Shown in pieces: positions 19,218 through 28,803 of a stretch of DNA of 64,000 nucleotides. The first letter of the stretch is position 1. Every line of letters starts with the position of its first letter. The notes beneath the pieces were generated by a model. That model saw only the letters and a program-made list of their open reading frames with translations, had not been told where the DNA came from and did no database searches. The position numbers and the translations under genes are program-made. The stretch spans positions 806,001-870,000 of the forward strand of contig NZ_CP022132.1 in the NCBI RefSeq assembly GCF_002211785.1. The letters are read 5' to 3'. This stretch comes from Francisella halioticida (lineage in GTDB: Bacteria; Pseudomonadota; Gammaproteobacteria; Francisellales; Francisellaceae).

Positions 19218-20423
19218 CTAATTTTTATTGTTTTTTCGAGTTAACTTATAAACACCAAATAACAGAGCTATTGTTAGTATGCAAAATCCTAGTTGAGCAT
19301 ATGGTGATACAATCACTAGGTTTCTACCGTGATAAAAACTTACAATATAACTACCAGTAGCAGCAATCATATTTTTCGTGAAATTCACTATTGAGTTAGC
19401 TGTGCCAAAACTATGATCTATTTGGTCTATTGCGAATGAGTATATTAATGTAGAACCAAAAGAAACACCCGTACATAAAACAAACATGCATATAGTGTAT
19501 ATTAAAGAATTATCTAGATTTAGGCTATTAAATATTATTAGGATAAAGCAGCTTAGGGTAATTAGAGCAACACTATAATATAAAAATTTTAATTGTTGCA
19601 GGTTCTTGGGATTTCTTTTAATAATCATATTTGCAAAAATAGCACTAATACAACATACACCGTAATAAAAACAGTACCAGAAAGACCCTATTGAATAGTC
19701 ATCAAGGTATATCAAAGCAGATGATGATATATATATAAATAGTGCAGTAAAAATAGTACCACTAGCAAATGTTGCTAATATAAATCTAAAGTTTGCTAAG
19801 TGTTGGAAATAACTAGGAATTAGCTTTAGTAAGCTACTTTTTCTATCTTTGGGATCTAGAGTTTCTTCAATTATGCAAGCAAATATAAGCATAACTACAC
19901 CATAAGCAGTTAGAAAATGAAAAGTGCTTTGCCAAGTGTGAGTTAAATTTGTAAGTATAGTTCCAATAATAGGTGCTACTAGAGGAGCTATAAGTAGTAT
20001 CATAATAATCGATGCAACAAGACTGGTTAGTTTGGGCCCTTTATAACAATCTCTAGCTATCGAAAATGCCACAACACCACCTACAGAATCTGCTAAACCT
20101 TGGATTAATCTCATAGTTTCAAGCATTTGAAAGTTATAGCTATATGAGCATAAAATAGTGCTGATTATATAGATAACACTACCTACAATAATAACACTTT
20201 TGCGTCCGTATTTATCAGATATAGCACCCCAAAAGAGCATGCCAAATGAAAAGCCAACAAAATAGGTAGCAAATGTTGTTAAAACTGTACTATTATTAAC
20301 TCCAAAATCACTAGCAATCAAAGGTATTGCTGGAGCATATGTATTTACAGCCAAAGGAGGTAATGCTGCAAATAGCGCTAACACCATTGGAAAAAATTTA
20401 GAATTTCTAGTTATATAACTCAT
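19218..20423 (-). CDS. MFS multidrug efflux transporter, Bcr/CflA family
   Basis: A 401-residue inner-membrane 12-helix transporter. It starts MSYITRNSKFFPMVLALF, followed by a proline-rich first helix (LPPLAVNTYAPAIP) typical of Bcr/CflA drug/H+ antiporters. Loop 2-3 carries the MFS motif as WGAISDKYGRKSVI, and helix 5 has APIIGTI. A paralogue of near-identical length lies at 51762-52961. It exports hydrophobic drugs or metabolites, and the substrate is unknown. It lies 27 bp downstream of rnd on the same strand, possibly cotranscribed. Confidence 0.88.
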   Translation of the reverse strand: MSYITRNSKFFPMVLALFAALPPLAVNTYAPAIPLIASDFGVNNSTVLTTFATYFVGFSFGMLFWGAISDKYGRKSVIIVGSVIYIISTILCSYSYNFQMLETMRLIQGLADSVGGVVAFSIARDCYKGPKLTSLVASIIMILLIAPLVAPIIGTILTNLTHTWQSTFHFLTAYGVVMLIFACIIEETLDPKDRKSSLLKLIPSYFQHLANFRFILATFASGTIFTALFIYISSSALIYLDDYSIGSFWYCFYYGVCCISAIFANMIIKRNPKNLQQLKFLYYSVALITLSCFILIIFNSLNLDNSLIYTICMFVLCTGVSFGSTLIYSFAIDQIDHSFGTANSIVNFTKNMIAATGSYIVSFYHGRNLVIVSPYAQLGFCILTIALLFGVYKLTRKNNKN

Positions 20424-20450
20424 AGATAAAAAAGAAGAATAGTTATTATT

Positions 20451-21548
20451 TTATTTAATGTTTCTTAGTATATACTCTTTTAACTTTTTGCCAACTACTT
20501 TCTGGCGCCAGCCATTTAATAGTTTATTTTTGGCAAAATTACTATCAATACTTAGGTTATAAACTAATGATTTAATATCTTTTCGTGAAGCAATTAAACT
20601 AGAGTCAAAATCTAGACCTTTAGTTTGAGTATCAAAATATAAAATTATTTTATCATTCATCTCGGATGAAATTTTATTACCGACTTGTTTTCTTACAATA
20701 AGATTATCTTTTACATCGTTAGTAGAGCTAAGTATAGACAATATTGCTTTTTTTAACCACAGTTTAAGCTTTTTAAGTTCTTGATGTTTAAAATCTTCGA
20801 TAGATTTTGGCTTTGTATGAGCTATTAGATATAAAATTTTATTATTAAACATAAAACTTATGGGGATGTTTTTTTCTTGAGCAATCCTCTCACGCCATTG
20901 TGCTATTACTATCGTATTTTTCTGAGTTTCTTCATCAATTTTTTGAATATTACCTATTTTTGTATGAATATTTTCTATAGAGTTAAATTCTACCTTTTGA
21001 ATATTTAGCATTTCTTGTTCAAAAAAATCGTTATAATCACTATTTTCTAGTTTTTGATCAAGATGATTTCTTATTTCTATAAGATGTTCAACATCTTTAA
21101 TAGCATAGTTTATTTGCTTCTCAGATAACGGTCTTTTACGCCAATCTGAAAATTGAGATTCTTTTTCCATATCAATATCTAATATCTCTTTCATAAGAGA
21201 TTTAAGTGACAATTGTATTTGAAAACCAATAAACGTTGCTGCTAGCTGGGTATCAAAGATATTGTTAACTTCACAGTTAAGGAATCTTTTGATTATAGGT
21301 ACATCATTAGTTGCAGAGTGAATAATTTTTTGGATATTATTATCCTCAAAAATATCTTTAAGAGGCGAAAAATCTAAATCTACAATAGTATCTATTAAAA
21401 ACACATCTTTTTCAGTGGCTATCTGGATCAGACAAAGTTCTGGATAGTATGTACGCATCCAGTAAAACTCAGTATCAACAGCTATTTGTTTTGTATCTTT
21501 TAAAGAAGAAATTAAATTATTTAATTGTTTGTTTGTGTTTATTATCAT
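20451..21548 (-). CDS. rnd: Ribonuclease D
   Basis: A 365-residue 3'-5' exoribonuclease for tRNA and small RNA 3' maturation. The DEDDy catalytic residues are visible: Asp-x-Glu in VDTEFYWMRTYYP, Asp in HSATNDVPII, and Tyr plus Asp in YAIKDVEHL. An HRDC-like RNA-binding domain follows (WRERIAQEKNIP, then LIVRKQVGNKI). Length agrees with the family. It is upstream of, and codirectional with, the Bcr/CflA transporter. Confidence 0.92.
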   Translation of the reverse strand: MIINTNKQLNNLISSLKDTKQIAVDTEFYWMRTYYPELCLIQIATEKDVFLIDTIVDLDFSPLKDIFEDNNIQKIIHSATNDVPIIKRFLNCEVNNIFDTQLAATFIGFQIQLSLKSLMKEILDIDMEKESQFSDWRKRPLSEKQINYAIKDVEHLIEIRNHLDQKLENSDYNDFFEQEMLNIQKVEFNSIENIHTKIGNIQKIDEETQKNTIVIAQWRERIAQEKNIPISFMFNNKILYLIAHTKPKSIEDFKHQELKKLKLWLKKAILSILSSTNDVKDNLIVRKQVGNKISSEMNDKIILYFDTQTKGLDFDSSLIASRKDIKSLVYNLSIDSNFAKNKLLNGWRQKVVGKKLKEYILRNIK

Positions 21549-21551
21549 ATT

Positions 21552-22247
21552 TTATAATTTATTAAGAGGTTTTTGCCATGCCGTAGTGGCTATTTGTTTA
21601 GCATTTTGAGTGATTAAGTCACCATGAGCTAGAATGATTTTATCAAAATTCCATTCTAATACAGTTTGTAGAGACTGGGCCGCTAATTTTTTATTTTTCT
21701 AACCAAACTGATATTCAGGTGCAGGTTTTGCTTTGTTCTACATTCTAAAAATAAACCACCATATTTTAATACCAAAGCTAGTATTTTTAGTTTTACTGCC
21801 TATGTTTTCTATAATATCAACAACAATCAATGTCTTTGTCTCTTTATGCAGCAATATGACTTCATTCATTATTTTAGAGCCAAGTGTAGGTTGTTGTTTA
21901 AATTCATCTAACAAAGTTTTTTCTGTAAGGACACCATTATATTTTAAATTTGGTTGTTTTTTTTGAATACCTTCACAAATATAGGTTTTAGCATTAGGAA
22001 AAGCTTGTTGGGCTGAATTAATATATAAATGATGAAAATTTCCTGGAGCAAATATATAGCTAACATCACCAAGTTCGAGTATCTCTCGTTTAAGTTTCTT
22101 ATCAATTTTACACGGCGAGTGGATAAGAATTGAGTTATCATCTAGCTTAATTAGGGCAGTGCGCGAACTAAATTTGACACCTGAGTATTTTATAGGATAT
22201 TCAATAATCCAAATTTTATTTTCTATAAAAGGAATTATTTGATACAT
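21552..22247 (-). pseudogene. DUF4336 protein with two amber stops
   Basis: A single frame of 232 codons from ATG 22247 to TAA 21552 carries two internal TAG codons, at 21738-21740 (codon 170) and 21699-21701 (codon 183). Both contexts (FRM-stop-NKAKPAPEYQFG-stop-KNK) would be natural Trp positions. The rest reads well, including the C-terminal WNFDKIILAHGDLI that matches the metallo-beta-lactamase-like DUF4336 family. The role of DUF4336 is unknown. A 169-residue truncated product is possible. It is downstream of and divergent from uvrC. Confidence 0.72.
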
Positions 22248-22333
22248 GGATTCTACTTTATGTTTATATAGGAGATAAATTAAATTGTATATATGTTAAC
22301 ATTTTCACATATATATTAGTTAATAAAAATTAG

Positions 22334-24172
22334 ATGATTTCTGATAATTCTAAAAATTTTGATTTAAAAAGTTTTTTAGCGAATCTAACCACGCATTCAG
22401 GTGTTTATCGTATGATTGATAAATATGGTGAGATAATATACGTAGGTAAAGCAAAAAACCTTAGAAATCGTGTTAACAGCTACTTCTCAAAAGGTGCTAA
22501 AGATAGTAAAACCCTTATGATGACTGCCCAAGTAATCAAGATTGAGATAACTATTACGCCAAGTGATTATGAGGCTTATTTGTTAGAGAGTAATTTAATT
22601 AAGCAGCACAGACCTAAATATAATATCTTTTTTAAAGATGATAAAAGTTATCCATATTTAGTGATTTCTCGAGATAAGTTTCCTAGAGTTTTTTTTTATC
22701 GTGGTAAATCAGCATATAAGAAAGGCCAATGTTTTGGTCCATATGTATCTATATCTTCAGTGAAAAATACGCTAAATATTATTCAGAAAATATTTCCTAT
22801 TCGTCAGTGTGAAAATTCGTATTATAAATCTAGAATTAGGCCATGCTTACAGTACCAGATTAAGCGTTGTTTAGCTCCTTGTGTAGGACTGGTTTCTCAA
22901 GAGCAATATAATGAACAATTAGCAATATTAAAGAAATTTCTAGTAGGTAAGTTTAGTAGTGTTTTAGAAGATGTATCTGATAAAATGCATCAAGCTTCAG
23001 AAAAGATGGAATATGAAAACGCTCAGATTTATCGTGATCAATTAGTAGTACTACGTAAATTACAGCAACAACAAATAGTTGATATACAAGTTGATAAAAC
23101 TTTTGATGTAGTTGGTATTTATATGCAAGATAATTACGCAAGTATTGCTTTATTACAAATTCAAAATGGAGATGTTGTTGCAGATAGGCATTGGAATATA
23201 GATGCAAAAAATCAAGATAAAACATCAATTATGCATACATTTTTATCACATTTTTATTTAAGTGATGAAATTCGTAATATTTGGCCTAAAAATATAATTT
23301 TATCAAAAGTTGATTTTAGTGAAATTCAAGATTTGATGACAAGTATTTCACAAAAGATAGGCCAATCAATGAATTGGATATTAGCACCAGCTGCAGATAA
23401 TCTTAAATGGTTGAAACTAGCGGAAGTAAATGCTCGACAAAAATTAAATATATATACAAGTTCCAAATCTCAATATCAAAAGCGTTTAGATTCGCTAAAA
23501 GAGTTTCTTGAGTTTGATCAAGATATTAAACGTATAGAGTGTTTCGATATTTCACATTTTCAAGGTGAGGCAACTATTGCCTCATGTGTTGTCTATACAG
23601 ATGAGGGAGAAGATCGTAAATCTCATCGTAGATATAATATCAAGGATGTAAAAGCAGGAGATGATTATGCAGCTATTCATCAGGTTGTATCACGTCGAGT
23701 AAGCTCTGGATTAGAAGCTAATAATCTTCCAGATGTTATGATAATAGATGGAGGCAAGGGTCAAATCCATCAGGCTGAGTCAGTATTTAGAGAGTTTGGT
23801 ATTCAAGATAAAATTCAACTTGTTAGTTTAGGTAAGGGAGTTGAAAGAATTAGCGGTAAAGAGAAGATCTATAAAGGTTTTGATGATATTGAATATACTC
23901 TAGATGAACATGATCCTGGATTTTTACTTTTGCGCCAAGCTAGAGATTCTGCACATGATCATGCTATTAAAGGTCAGCGCAAAAAGGTAAGCTCAAATAG
24001 ACAATCATCAGTTATCGAAGAGATTGAAGGTGTCGGACCTAAGCGTCGTAAAGCATTACTAATGTATTTTGGCGGTTGGCAAGAGTTAAGTAAGGCATCA
24101 GTAGATGAGATTGCTAAAGTAAAAAGAGTTAGTAAAAAACTAGCACAAGAAATTTGGGAGTGCTTTCATTAA
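22334..24172 (+). CDS. uvrC: Excinuclease ABC subunit C
   Basis: A 612-residue nucleotide-excision-repair nuclease that makes the dual incisions with UvrA/UvrB. The N-terminal GIY-YIG domain begins GVYRMIDKYGEIIYVGKAKN. Next come a Cys cluster (ARCLAPCVG-like KRCLAPCVG), a UVR motif near residue 210, and the RNase H-like second nuclease domain (IECFDISHFQGE, VMIDGGKGQ, with Asp and His). Tandem helix-hairpin-helix motifs (IEGVGPKRRKALL) are at the end. Length is normal and the start is well supported by alignment to family N-termini. Confidence 0.96.
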   Translation: MISDNSKNFDLKSFLANLTTHSGVYRMIDKYGEIIYVGKAKNLRNRVNSYFSKGAKDSKTLMMTAQVIKIEITITPSDYEAYLLESNLIKQHRPKYNIFFKDDKSYPYLVISRDKFPRVFFYRGKSAYKKGQCFGPYVSISSVKNTLNIIQKIFPIRQCENSYYKSRIRPCLQYQIKRCLAPCVGLVSQEQYNEQLAILKKFLVGKFSSVLEDVSDKMHQASEKMEYENAQIYRDQLVVLRKLQQQQIVDIQVDKTFDVVGIYMQDNYASIALLQIQNGDVVADRHWNIDAKNQDKTSIMHTFLSHFYLSDEIRNIWPKNIILSKVDFSEIQDLMTSISQKIGQSMNWILAPAADNLKWLKLAEVNARQKLNIYTSSKSQYQKRLDSLKEFLEFDQDIKRIECFDISHFQGEATIASCVVYTDEGEDRKSHRRYNIKDVKAGDDYAAIHQVVSRRVSSGLEANNLPDVMIIDGGKGQIHQAESVFREFGIQDKIQLVSLGKGVERISGKEKIYKGFDDIEYTLDEHDPGFLLLRQARDSAHDHAIKGQRKKVSSNRQSSVIEEIEGVGPKRRKALLMYFGGWQELSKASVDEIAKVKRVSKKLAQEIWECFH

Positions 24173-24339
24173 AATATGCATAATTGCTTAATATTAGGCT
24201 ATTATTGTAGCTTAAAACAACTGGGAAATAAAAAATCCACTTTGCTTAGTTATTTTTTTATTTTCTAATAGTTTATTGGGAATTACTCTTTAAATATAGT
24301 GACTACTATCTAAAAGTTTGGGTAAAGGAGATAAGTTGA

Positions 24340-24975
24340 ATGTCTAACATAAAAAAAATAATATTATTTTTTATAATTGGAATAGCAATGATAGTTTTTT
24401 GCTATTTTTTTGTAGATAGACAGATAGTATGGTTTTTGTATGATCATCATTCTAGGAATTATAGAATATTAGAAATTTTTGCTAATGATATAACTTCATC
24501 TATTACAAAATTAATAATCATTTTTTATATTTATTATTTTATTAAGCTTACTTTTAAAAGAGATAGTAAGTTTGAATATAAAATTTTATTAATAACTAAT
24601 GCTGTAGTTATAGGACAATTTTTGAAAGCCTTTCTTAAAGGAATATTTGGAAGATATTGGACCGCTACTTTTGTTAATAATAATCCATCATTAATTAAAG
24701 ACCATGCGTATGATTTTAACTGGTTTCATTCAGGTAATATATATGGTTCATTTCCTTCTGGTCATGCTACTTTTATAGTATCTTTTTCAGTTGCAGCATG
24801 GGTGCTATTTCCAAAATTACATTGGCTATGGGCTTTATTAATGGTTTTAGTTGTAGTTAGTCAGTTACTTATGTACTTTCATTTTGCAAGTGATCTAATT
24901 GCTGGATCAATGCTTGGTTCTTTAGTGGGTTATTATACGGCTAATTTTTATAATAAAAAATTTAAACGAGCTTAG
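24340..24975 (+). CDS. PAP2-family phosphatase, integral membrane
   Basis: A 211-residue membrane protein with about five or six helices and the PAP2 lipid-phosphatase signature: KAFLKGIFGRYW, SFPSGHATF, and FHFASDLIAGSMLG containing the catalytic His. The first-motif RP is replaced by RYW, and the Arg usually preceding the last motif is absent (SQLLMYFHF). This suggests an unusual substrate or reduced activity. Francisella uses related enzymes (LpxE, LpxF) to dephosphorylate lipid A, but this protein does not look like LpxF and I cannot assign it to lipid A. An AAAGGAG site precedes the ATG. Confidence 0.8.
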   Translation: MSNIKKIILFFIIGIAMIVFCYFFVDRQIVWFLYDHHSRNYRILEIFANDITSSITKLIIIFYIYYFIKLTFKRDSKFEYKILLITNAVVIGQFLKAFLKGIFGRYWTATFVNNNPSLIKDHAYDFNWFHSGNIYGSFPSGHATFIVSFSVAAWVLFPKLHWLWALLMVLVVVSQLLMYFHFASDLIAGSMLGSLVGYYTANFYNKKFKRA

Positions 24976-25072
24976 CTTAGCTACTACATCTAACAAAAAC
25001 TATAGTTATAAAATTTCGATATGTTAAAATTATTAAAAATATTGAATATCTTAATTTAAAAACTATAAGAAT

Positions 25073-26119
25073 ATGGAAAATAAACAAAGAAAAGCAATAT
25101 CACTAATATCTGGTGGTCTTGATTCGATGCTTGCGACAAAACTTATGCTAGAGCAAGGCATACATGTCGAAGGTATAAACTTTTTTACAGGATTTTGTGT
25201 TGAAGGACATACCCATGCAATTCGTAAGCATGATAAAGAAAAGCAAAAAAGAAACAATGCTTTATGGGTTGCTGAGCAGCTTGGCATAAAGCTACATATC
25301 ATTGATGTAATAGAAGAATATAAAGATGTACTTCTAAATCCTAAATATGGCTATGGTGCAAATATGAATCCATGCCTTGACTGTAAGATATTTATGGTAC
25401 GTAAAGCTAAAGAATGGGCTTTAGAAAATGGATTTGATTTTATAATTACAGGTGAAGTTATTGGTCAACGGCCAATGTCACAAAGAAGAAGTACGATGCC
25501 TGTGGTACAAAAGCAATCTGGTGTTGAGGACCTTTTACTTAGACCTCTTAGCGCAAAGAATCTACCTGAAACCAAACCTGAAATAGAAGGTTGGGTTGAT
25601 AGATATAGGCTCATGGGTATAACTGGTCGTGGTAGGAAAGAACAAATGAAAATGGCTCGTGATTGGGGCATAGAAGATTATGCGTCTCCTGCTGGTGGTT
25701 GCTGCTTTCTTACAGATAAACAATATTTTGATAAGCTAGTTGATCTATGGCAAGCACGTAATTCAAAAGAATATGAATTTGATGACATTATGCTTCTAAA
25801 AGTTGGTAGGCATCTTCGTTTTAAACCTGAATATAAATTGATAGTAGGGCGTGAAGAAGGTGAAAATAATTATTTAAATGGCTATAAAAATAAATTCACT
25901 CATGTATATTGCTCATCACACTCAGGACCATTAATTTTGATAGATGGTGATTTTGATAAAACTGATGAAGAGTTTACAGCAAAAGTTTTAGGTAGATTTA
26001 CTCAAGGAAAAAACGCTGATACAGTGACTATGGTGTTTAATTACATAGATGGGACAAGCAAAGAGATGATTGTAAAACCTATGCCGGCAGCTGAAATTAA
26101 ACAGGAATGGTATATATAG
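25073..26119 (+). CDS. PP-loop ATPase (ThiI/MnmA-like) with NFACT-R-like C-terminal domain
   Basis: A 348-residue protein. The N-terminal adenine-nucleotide alpha-hydrolase domain has the PP-loop SGGLDSMLA, a CxxC in NPCLDCK and a GGCCF pair of cysteines. These features belong to enzymes that adenylate and thiolate RNA bases. The C-terminal third (VGRHLRF, IVGREEGENNYL, SGPLILI) resembles the RNA-binding NFACT-R domain seen fused to ThiI-like proteins. The next gene is a TusA-like sulfur carrier starting immediately after the stop, which supports a tRNA or other RNA thiolation function. Databases often mislabel this family as a methyltransferase. The substrate is unknown. Confidence 0.8.
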   Translation: MENKQRKAISLISGGLDSMLATKLMLEQGIHVEGINFFTGFCVEGHTHAIRKHDKEKQKRNNALWVAEQLGIKLHIIDVIEEYKDVLLNPKYGYGANMNPCLDCKIFMVRKAKEWALENGFDFIITGEVIGQRPMSQRRSTMPVVQKQSGVEDLLLRPLSAKNLPETKPEIEGWVDRYRLMGITGRGRKEQMKMARDWGIEDYASPAGGCCFLTDKQYFDKLVDLWQARNSKEYEFDDIMLLKVGRHLRFKPEYKLIVGREEGENNYLNGYKNKFTHVYCSSHSGPLILIDGDFDKTDEEFTAKVLGRFTQGKNADTVTMVFNYIDGTSKEMIVKPMPAAEIKQEWYI

Positions 26120-26338
26120 ATGAAAGAATTAAACTTAGAAAGACTATTATGCCCAATGCCTGTGATTAAAACACAAAATGCTTTGAAAAGTATGCAAACT
26201 GGTGAACAGTTAAAGGTAATTTGTACTGATCCTGGTACTATGCACGATATACCTGCGTGGTGTAAAGTTAATGATTATATACTTGTCAAAGCAGAGCAAG
26301 TAGAAGATGAATATGAATTTGTAATTGAGGTGAAATAG
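26120..26338 (+). CDS. TusA/SirA-like sulfurtransferase
   Basis: A 72-residue protein of the TusA fold with the signature Cys-Pro-x-Pro as LLCPMPVIKT near residue 11, the persulfide-carrying Cys. It starts directly after the stop of the PP-loop ATPase, and its own stop overlaps the GTG of the next gene. Family members relay sulfur from cysteine desulfurases to tRNA thiolation or molybdopterin systems. Partnership with the upstream PP-loop protein is inferred from the tight coupling. Confidence 0.88.
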   Translation: MKELNLERLLCPMPVIKTQNALKSMQTGEQLKVICTDPGTMHDIPAWCKVNDYILVKAEQVEDEYEFVIEVK

Positions 26339-26526
26339 TGGATCATTCAGTTTTAAATGTGTTGGTTTGCCCAGTTTGTAAATCAAGCTTATATTATGAT
26401 AAAGAAAATAAGGTTTTAATTTGTAAGGCAGATAAACTAGCTTACCCAATTAGAGAAAATATCCCTGTAATGTTAGTTGAAGAAGCAAAGAAGTTAACTC
26501 TTGAAGAGGTTAAAAAGTATGACTAA
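26338..26526 (+). CDS. ycaR: Trm112/YcaR-like small zinc-ribbon protein
   Basis: A 62-residue protein with one CPVCK Cys pair and a later Cys in [20 protein letters not shown], the pattern of the Trm112/YcaR (UPF0434) family. GTG is the start and overlaps the preceding stop by one base. As in E. coli, the gene sits directly before kdsB, overlapping it. Trm112 proteins activate methyltransferases in eukaryotes and archaea; the bacterial role is unclear. Confidence 0.85.
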   Translation: MDHSVLNVLVCPVCKSSLYYDKENKVLICKADKLAYPIRENIPVMLVEEAKKLTLEEVKKYD

Positions 26527-27271
26527 TATTCATGTTGTAATTCCAGCACGACTTAAATCAACACGTCTACCTGGTAAAATGCTTGCTGATATTGCAGGTA
26601 GACCTATGGTTCAAAGAGTTTATGAGCAAGTATTAAAATCTAAATTTAAAAGTATAGTTATTGCTACAGACTCCCACGAAATTAAAGTGGTTGCAGAGAA
26701 TTTTGGAGCAAAAGTTGTTTTAACAAAAGATAATCATGAGTCTGGTACAGATAGAATTGCTGAAGCCGTTACTAATTTGGGATTTAGTGATGATGATATA
26801 GTTGTTAATGTGCAGGGAGATGAACCTTTAATACCTGTTGAAAATATTGAGCAAGCAGCGCAGCTATTGATTGATAAGCCAGATGCTGTAGTTTCGACTC
26901 TTTGTGAAAGCATCTTAGATGCTGAAGATATTTATAATCCTAATAATGTAAAAGTAGTTTTTGATAAAAATAATTATGCTTTATATTTTAGCCGTGCTTC
27001 GATTCCTTTTGAAAGAGGATTCTCTGAAAATCAGCAAGTTAACATCTCAGAATTTTTTAGACATATTGGTATTTATACATATAGGGTAGGTTTTTTAAAA
27101 CATTATGCAGAACTGACTGTATCTCCTATTGAAAAATATGAGGCTCTTGAACAGCTTAGAGTTCTGTATAATGGTTATAAAATAGCTGTTGATCAAGCAA
27201 TCAAACCAACTCCTGCCGGCGTCGATACTCAGCAAGATTTAGAAAAAATAAGGGGACTTTTTAATGTTTAA
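26519..27271 (+). CDS. kdsB: 3-deoxy-manno-octulosonate cytidylyltransferase
   Basis: A 250-residue CMP-Kdo synthetase that activates Kdo for lipid A core synthesis. The nucleotide-binding opening [17 protein letters not shown] is diagnostic. NVQGDEPL holds the metal Asp, and SRASIPF and the terminal [13 protein letters not shown] are typical. The start is ATG 26519, preceded by GAAGAGG and inside the end of ycaR. A TTG further upstream at 26501 is not needed. The stop overlaps the HIT-family gene by 8 bp. Confidence 0.95.
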   Translation: MTNIHVVIPARLKSTRLPGKMLADIAGRPMVQRVYEQVLKSKFKSIVIATDSHEIKVVAENFGAKVVLTKDNHESGTDRIAEAVTNLGFSDDDIVVNVQGDEPLIPVENIEQAAQLLIDKPDAVVSTLCESILDAEDIYNPNNVKVVFDKNNYALYFSRASIPFERGFSENQQVNISEFFRHIGIYTYRVGFLKHYAELTVSPIEKYEALEQLRVLYNGYKIAVDQAIKPTPAGVDTQQDLEKIRGLFNV

Positions 27272-27659
27272 ATTAGATTCTCGTTTAGAAACTGATACTT
27301 TTAAAATTTGTGAATATTTAGACTGTAAAATTTTAGTGATGAATAATTCTACGGTACCATGGTTTATAGTAGTACCTTTTACTGATAGAACAGAGTGGTA
27401 TCAACTTGATTATTCGGTTCAGAATAATGTAAATAGGATAATAAATAAACTTTCAGAACTTCTTATTAAAGAATATAAAGTAGATAAGCTAAATGTTGCT
27501 ACTATTGGAAATGTTGTTAAACAGATGCACATTCATGTAGTAGGACGTTTTGAAAATGATCCAGCTTGGCCAACACCAGTGTGGGGGAATATTGAACCTA
27601 AACCATATACAGAAAAAGAAAAAAATAGTTTAGTAGAGAAGATTAGGAGAATATTTTAG
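27264..27659 (+). CDS. HIT-domain nucleotide-binding protein
   Basis: A 131-residue histidine-triad superfamily protein. The triad region is QMHIHVVGR, where the third triad position is not His. The Fhit/HinT-like core includes PWFIVVPF and a tail of PTPVWG. Such proteins hydrolyse or transfer nucleotides. It overlaps the end of kdsB by 8 bp, so it is translationally coupled, and it is convergent with galK, whose stop overlaps its end. The substrate is not apparent. Confidence 0.82.
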   Translation: MFKLDSRLETDTFKICEYLDCKILVMNNSTVPWFIVVPFTDRTEWYQLDYSVQNNVNRIINKLSELLIKEYKVDKLNVATIGNVVKQMHIHVVGRFENDPAWPTPVWGNIEPKPYTEKEKNSLVEKIRRIF

Positions 27660-28801
27660 ATTTGGTGTGTTCCTTGACAAGCCTTTGAGATGTAAAAAGT
27701 TGGCTTTATGTTAAATTTATCAAAATATTTTCTCTCTAAATAATTACTATATTTTTTTAGTATTTTAGTTGGTAAGAGATGTATTGTAGAGCCACCAAAA
27801 CCACCACCAGTCATCCTAGCACCATAAACACTATCAAATTCTTTTGATAAGTCGACTAGATAATCTAGTTCATCACAGCTAACTTTGTAGTCATTTTTTA
27901 GAGAGTTATGTGATTGATACATTAACTTTCCTAGGCTTTTCCAGTCTTTAGATTGCATTGATTTAGTGGCATCAACAACTCTTTGATTTTCTGTAAAAAC
28001 ATGTAAAGCTAGCTTATAATCTTCTTTATAAAAAATATTCTTGGTATGCTCAAGTTTTTGAGTATTTAATTCTCTTAAAGACTTTATATTGTTAAATTTT
28101 GCAATACTTTCACAAACTTGTCTACGTTTATTATAAGCAGATTCTGCTAAATTATGTTTGATATTTGTATCGGCAATCAATATAGATACTTCATCAAGCT
28201 CAAATAGAATGTTTTTATAAGCATCATTATTACAATCAATCATAATTGCCGAATTTTCTTGTGAAAATATACATGCCATTTGATCCATTAAGCCACATTT
28301 AGTACCAATATAATTGTGTTCAACCTTTTGAGCAATTTTTGCAAGGTCAAGCTTAGAAATGTTTAATTTATAAATCTTATTATAAGCAAAGGCAATTACT
28401 GTATTTAAAGAGGCTGATGATGAAAGTCCAGCACCAAATGGTAGATTACTAAATATATAAATATCAGCTCCTTTAATATTAGAGGAGAATTCTTTTTTGA
28501 TAATATTTATTGTACCTTTTACATAGTTTTGCCACACATTAGATAATTCTTGTTTTATTTTATCTATATTAAATGAAGCAGAATCATCTAAGTTCTCACT
28601 ATAGATATTGACTACATTGTCATCTCTTTTTGCAATTGTAATAAATGTTCCTTCATTTATAGCAAATGGCATTACAAAGCCATTATTATAGTCAGTATGT
28701 TCACCAATCAAATTAACTCTGCCAGGTGAAAAAAACATCTCAGGGGTAGTACTATATAAAGTCTTAAAGCGACTGACTAGATTATCCTTTATACAACTCA
28801 T
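27656..28801 (-). CDS. galK: Galactokinase
   Basis: A 381-residue GHMP kinase phosphorylating galactose at C1 in the Leloir pathway. The galactokinase signature GRVNLIGEHTDYNNG is near residue 27, the GHMP ATP loop GAGLSSSASLNT near residue 122, and the C-terminal motif GARMTGGGFGGS. Length is normal. It starts 2 bp after the galT stop, so the two are an operon (galT-galK). It faces the HIT gene convergently. Confidence 0.96.
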   Translation of the reverse strand: MSCIKDNLVSRFKTLYSTTPEMFFSPGRVNLIGEHTDYNNGFVMPFAINEGTFITIAKRDDNVVNIYSENLDDSASFNIDKIKQELSNVWQNYVKGTINIIKKEFSSNIKGADIYIFSNLPFGAGLSSSASLNTVIAFAYNKIYKLNISKLDLAKIAQKVEHNYIGTKCGLMDQMACIFSQENSAIMIDCNNDAYKNILFELDEVSILIADTNIKHNLAESAYNKRRQVCESIAKFNNIKSLRELNTQKLEHTKNIFYKEDYKLALHVFTENQRVVDATKSMQSKDWKSLGKLMYQSHNSLKNDYKVSCDELDYLVDLSKEFDSVYGARMTGGGFGGSTIHLLPTKILKKYSNYLERKYFDKFNIKPTFYISKACQGTHQI

Positions 28802-28803
28802 AA

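Noticed and set aside
25063-25302. Cys/Ser-rich minus-strand frame opposite the PP-loop ATPase
   Set aside because: It is a shadow of the conserved PP-loop coding sequence, with no ribosome site or domain.
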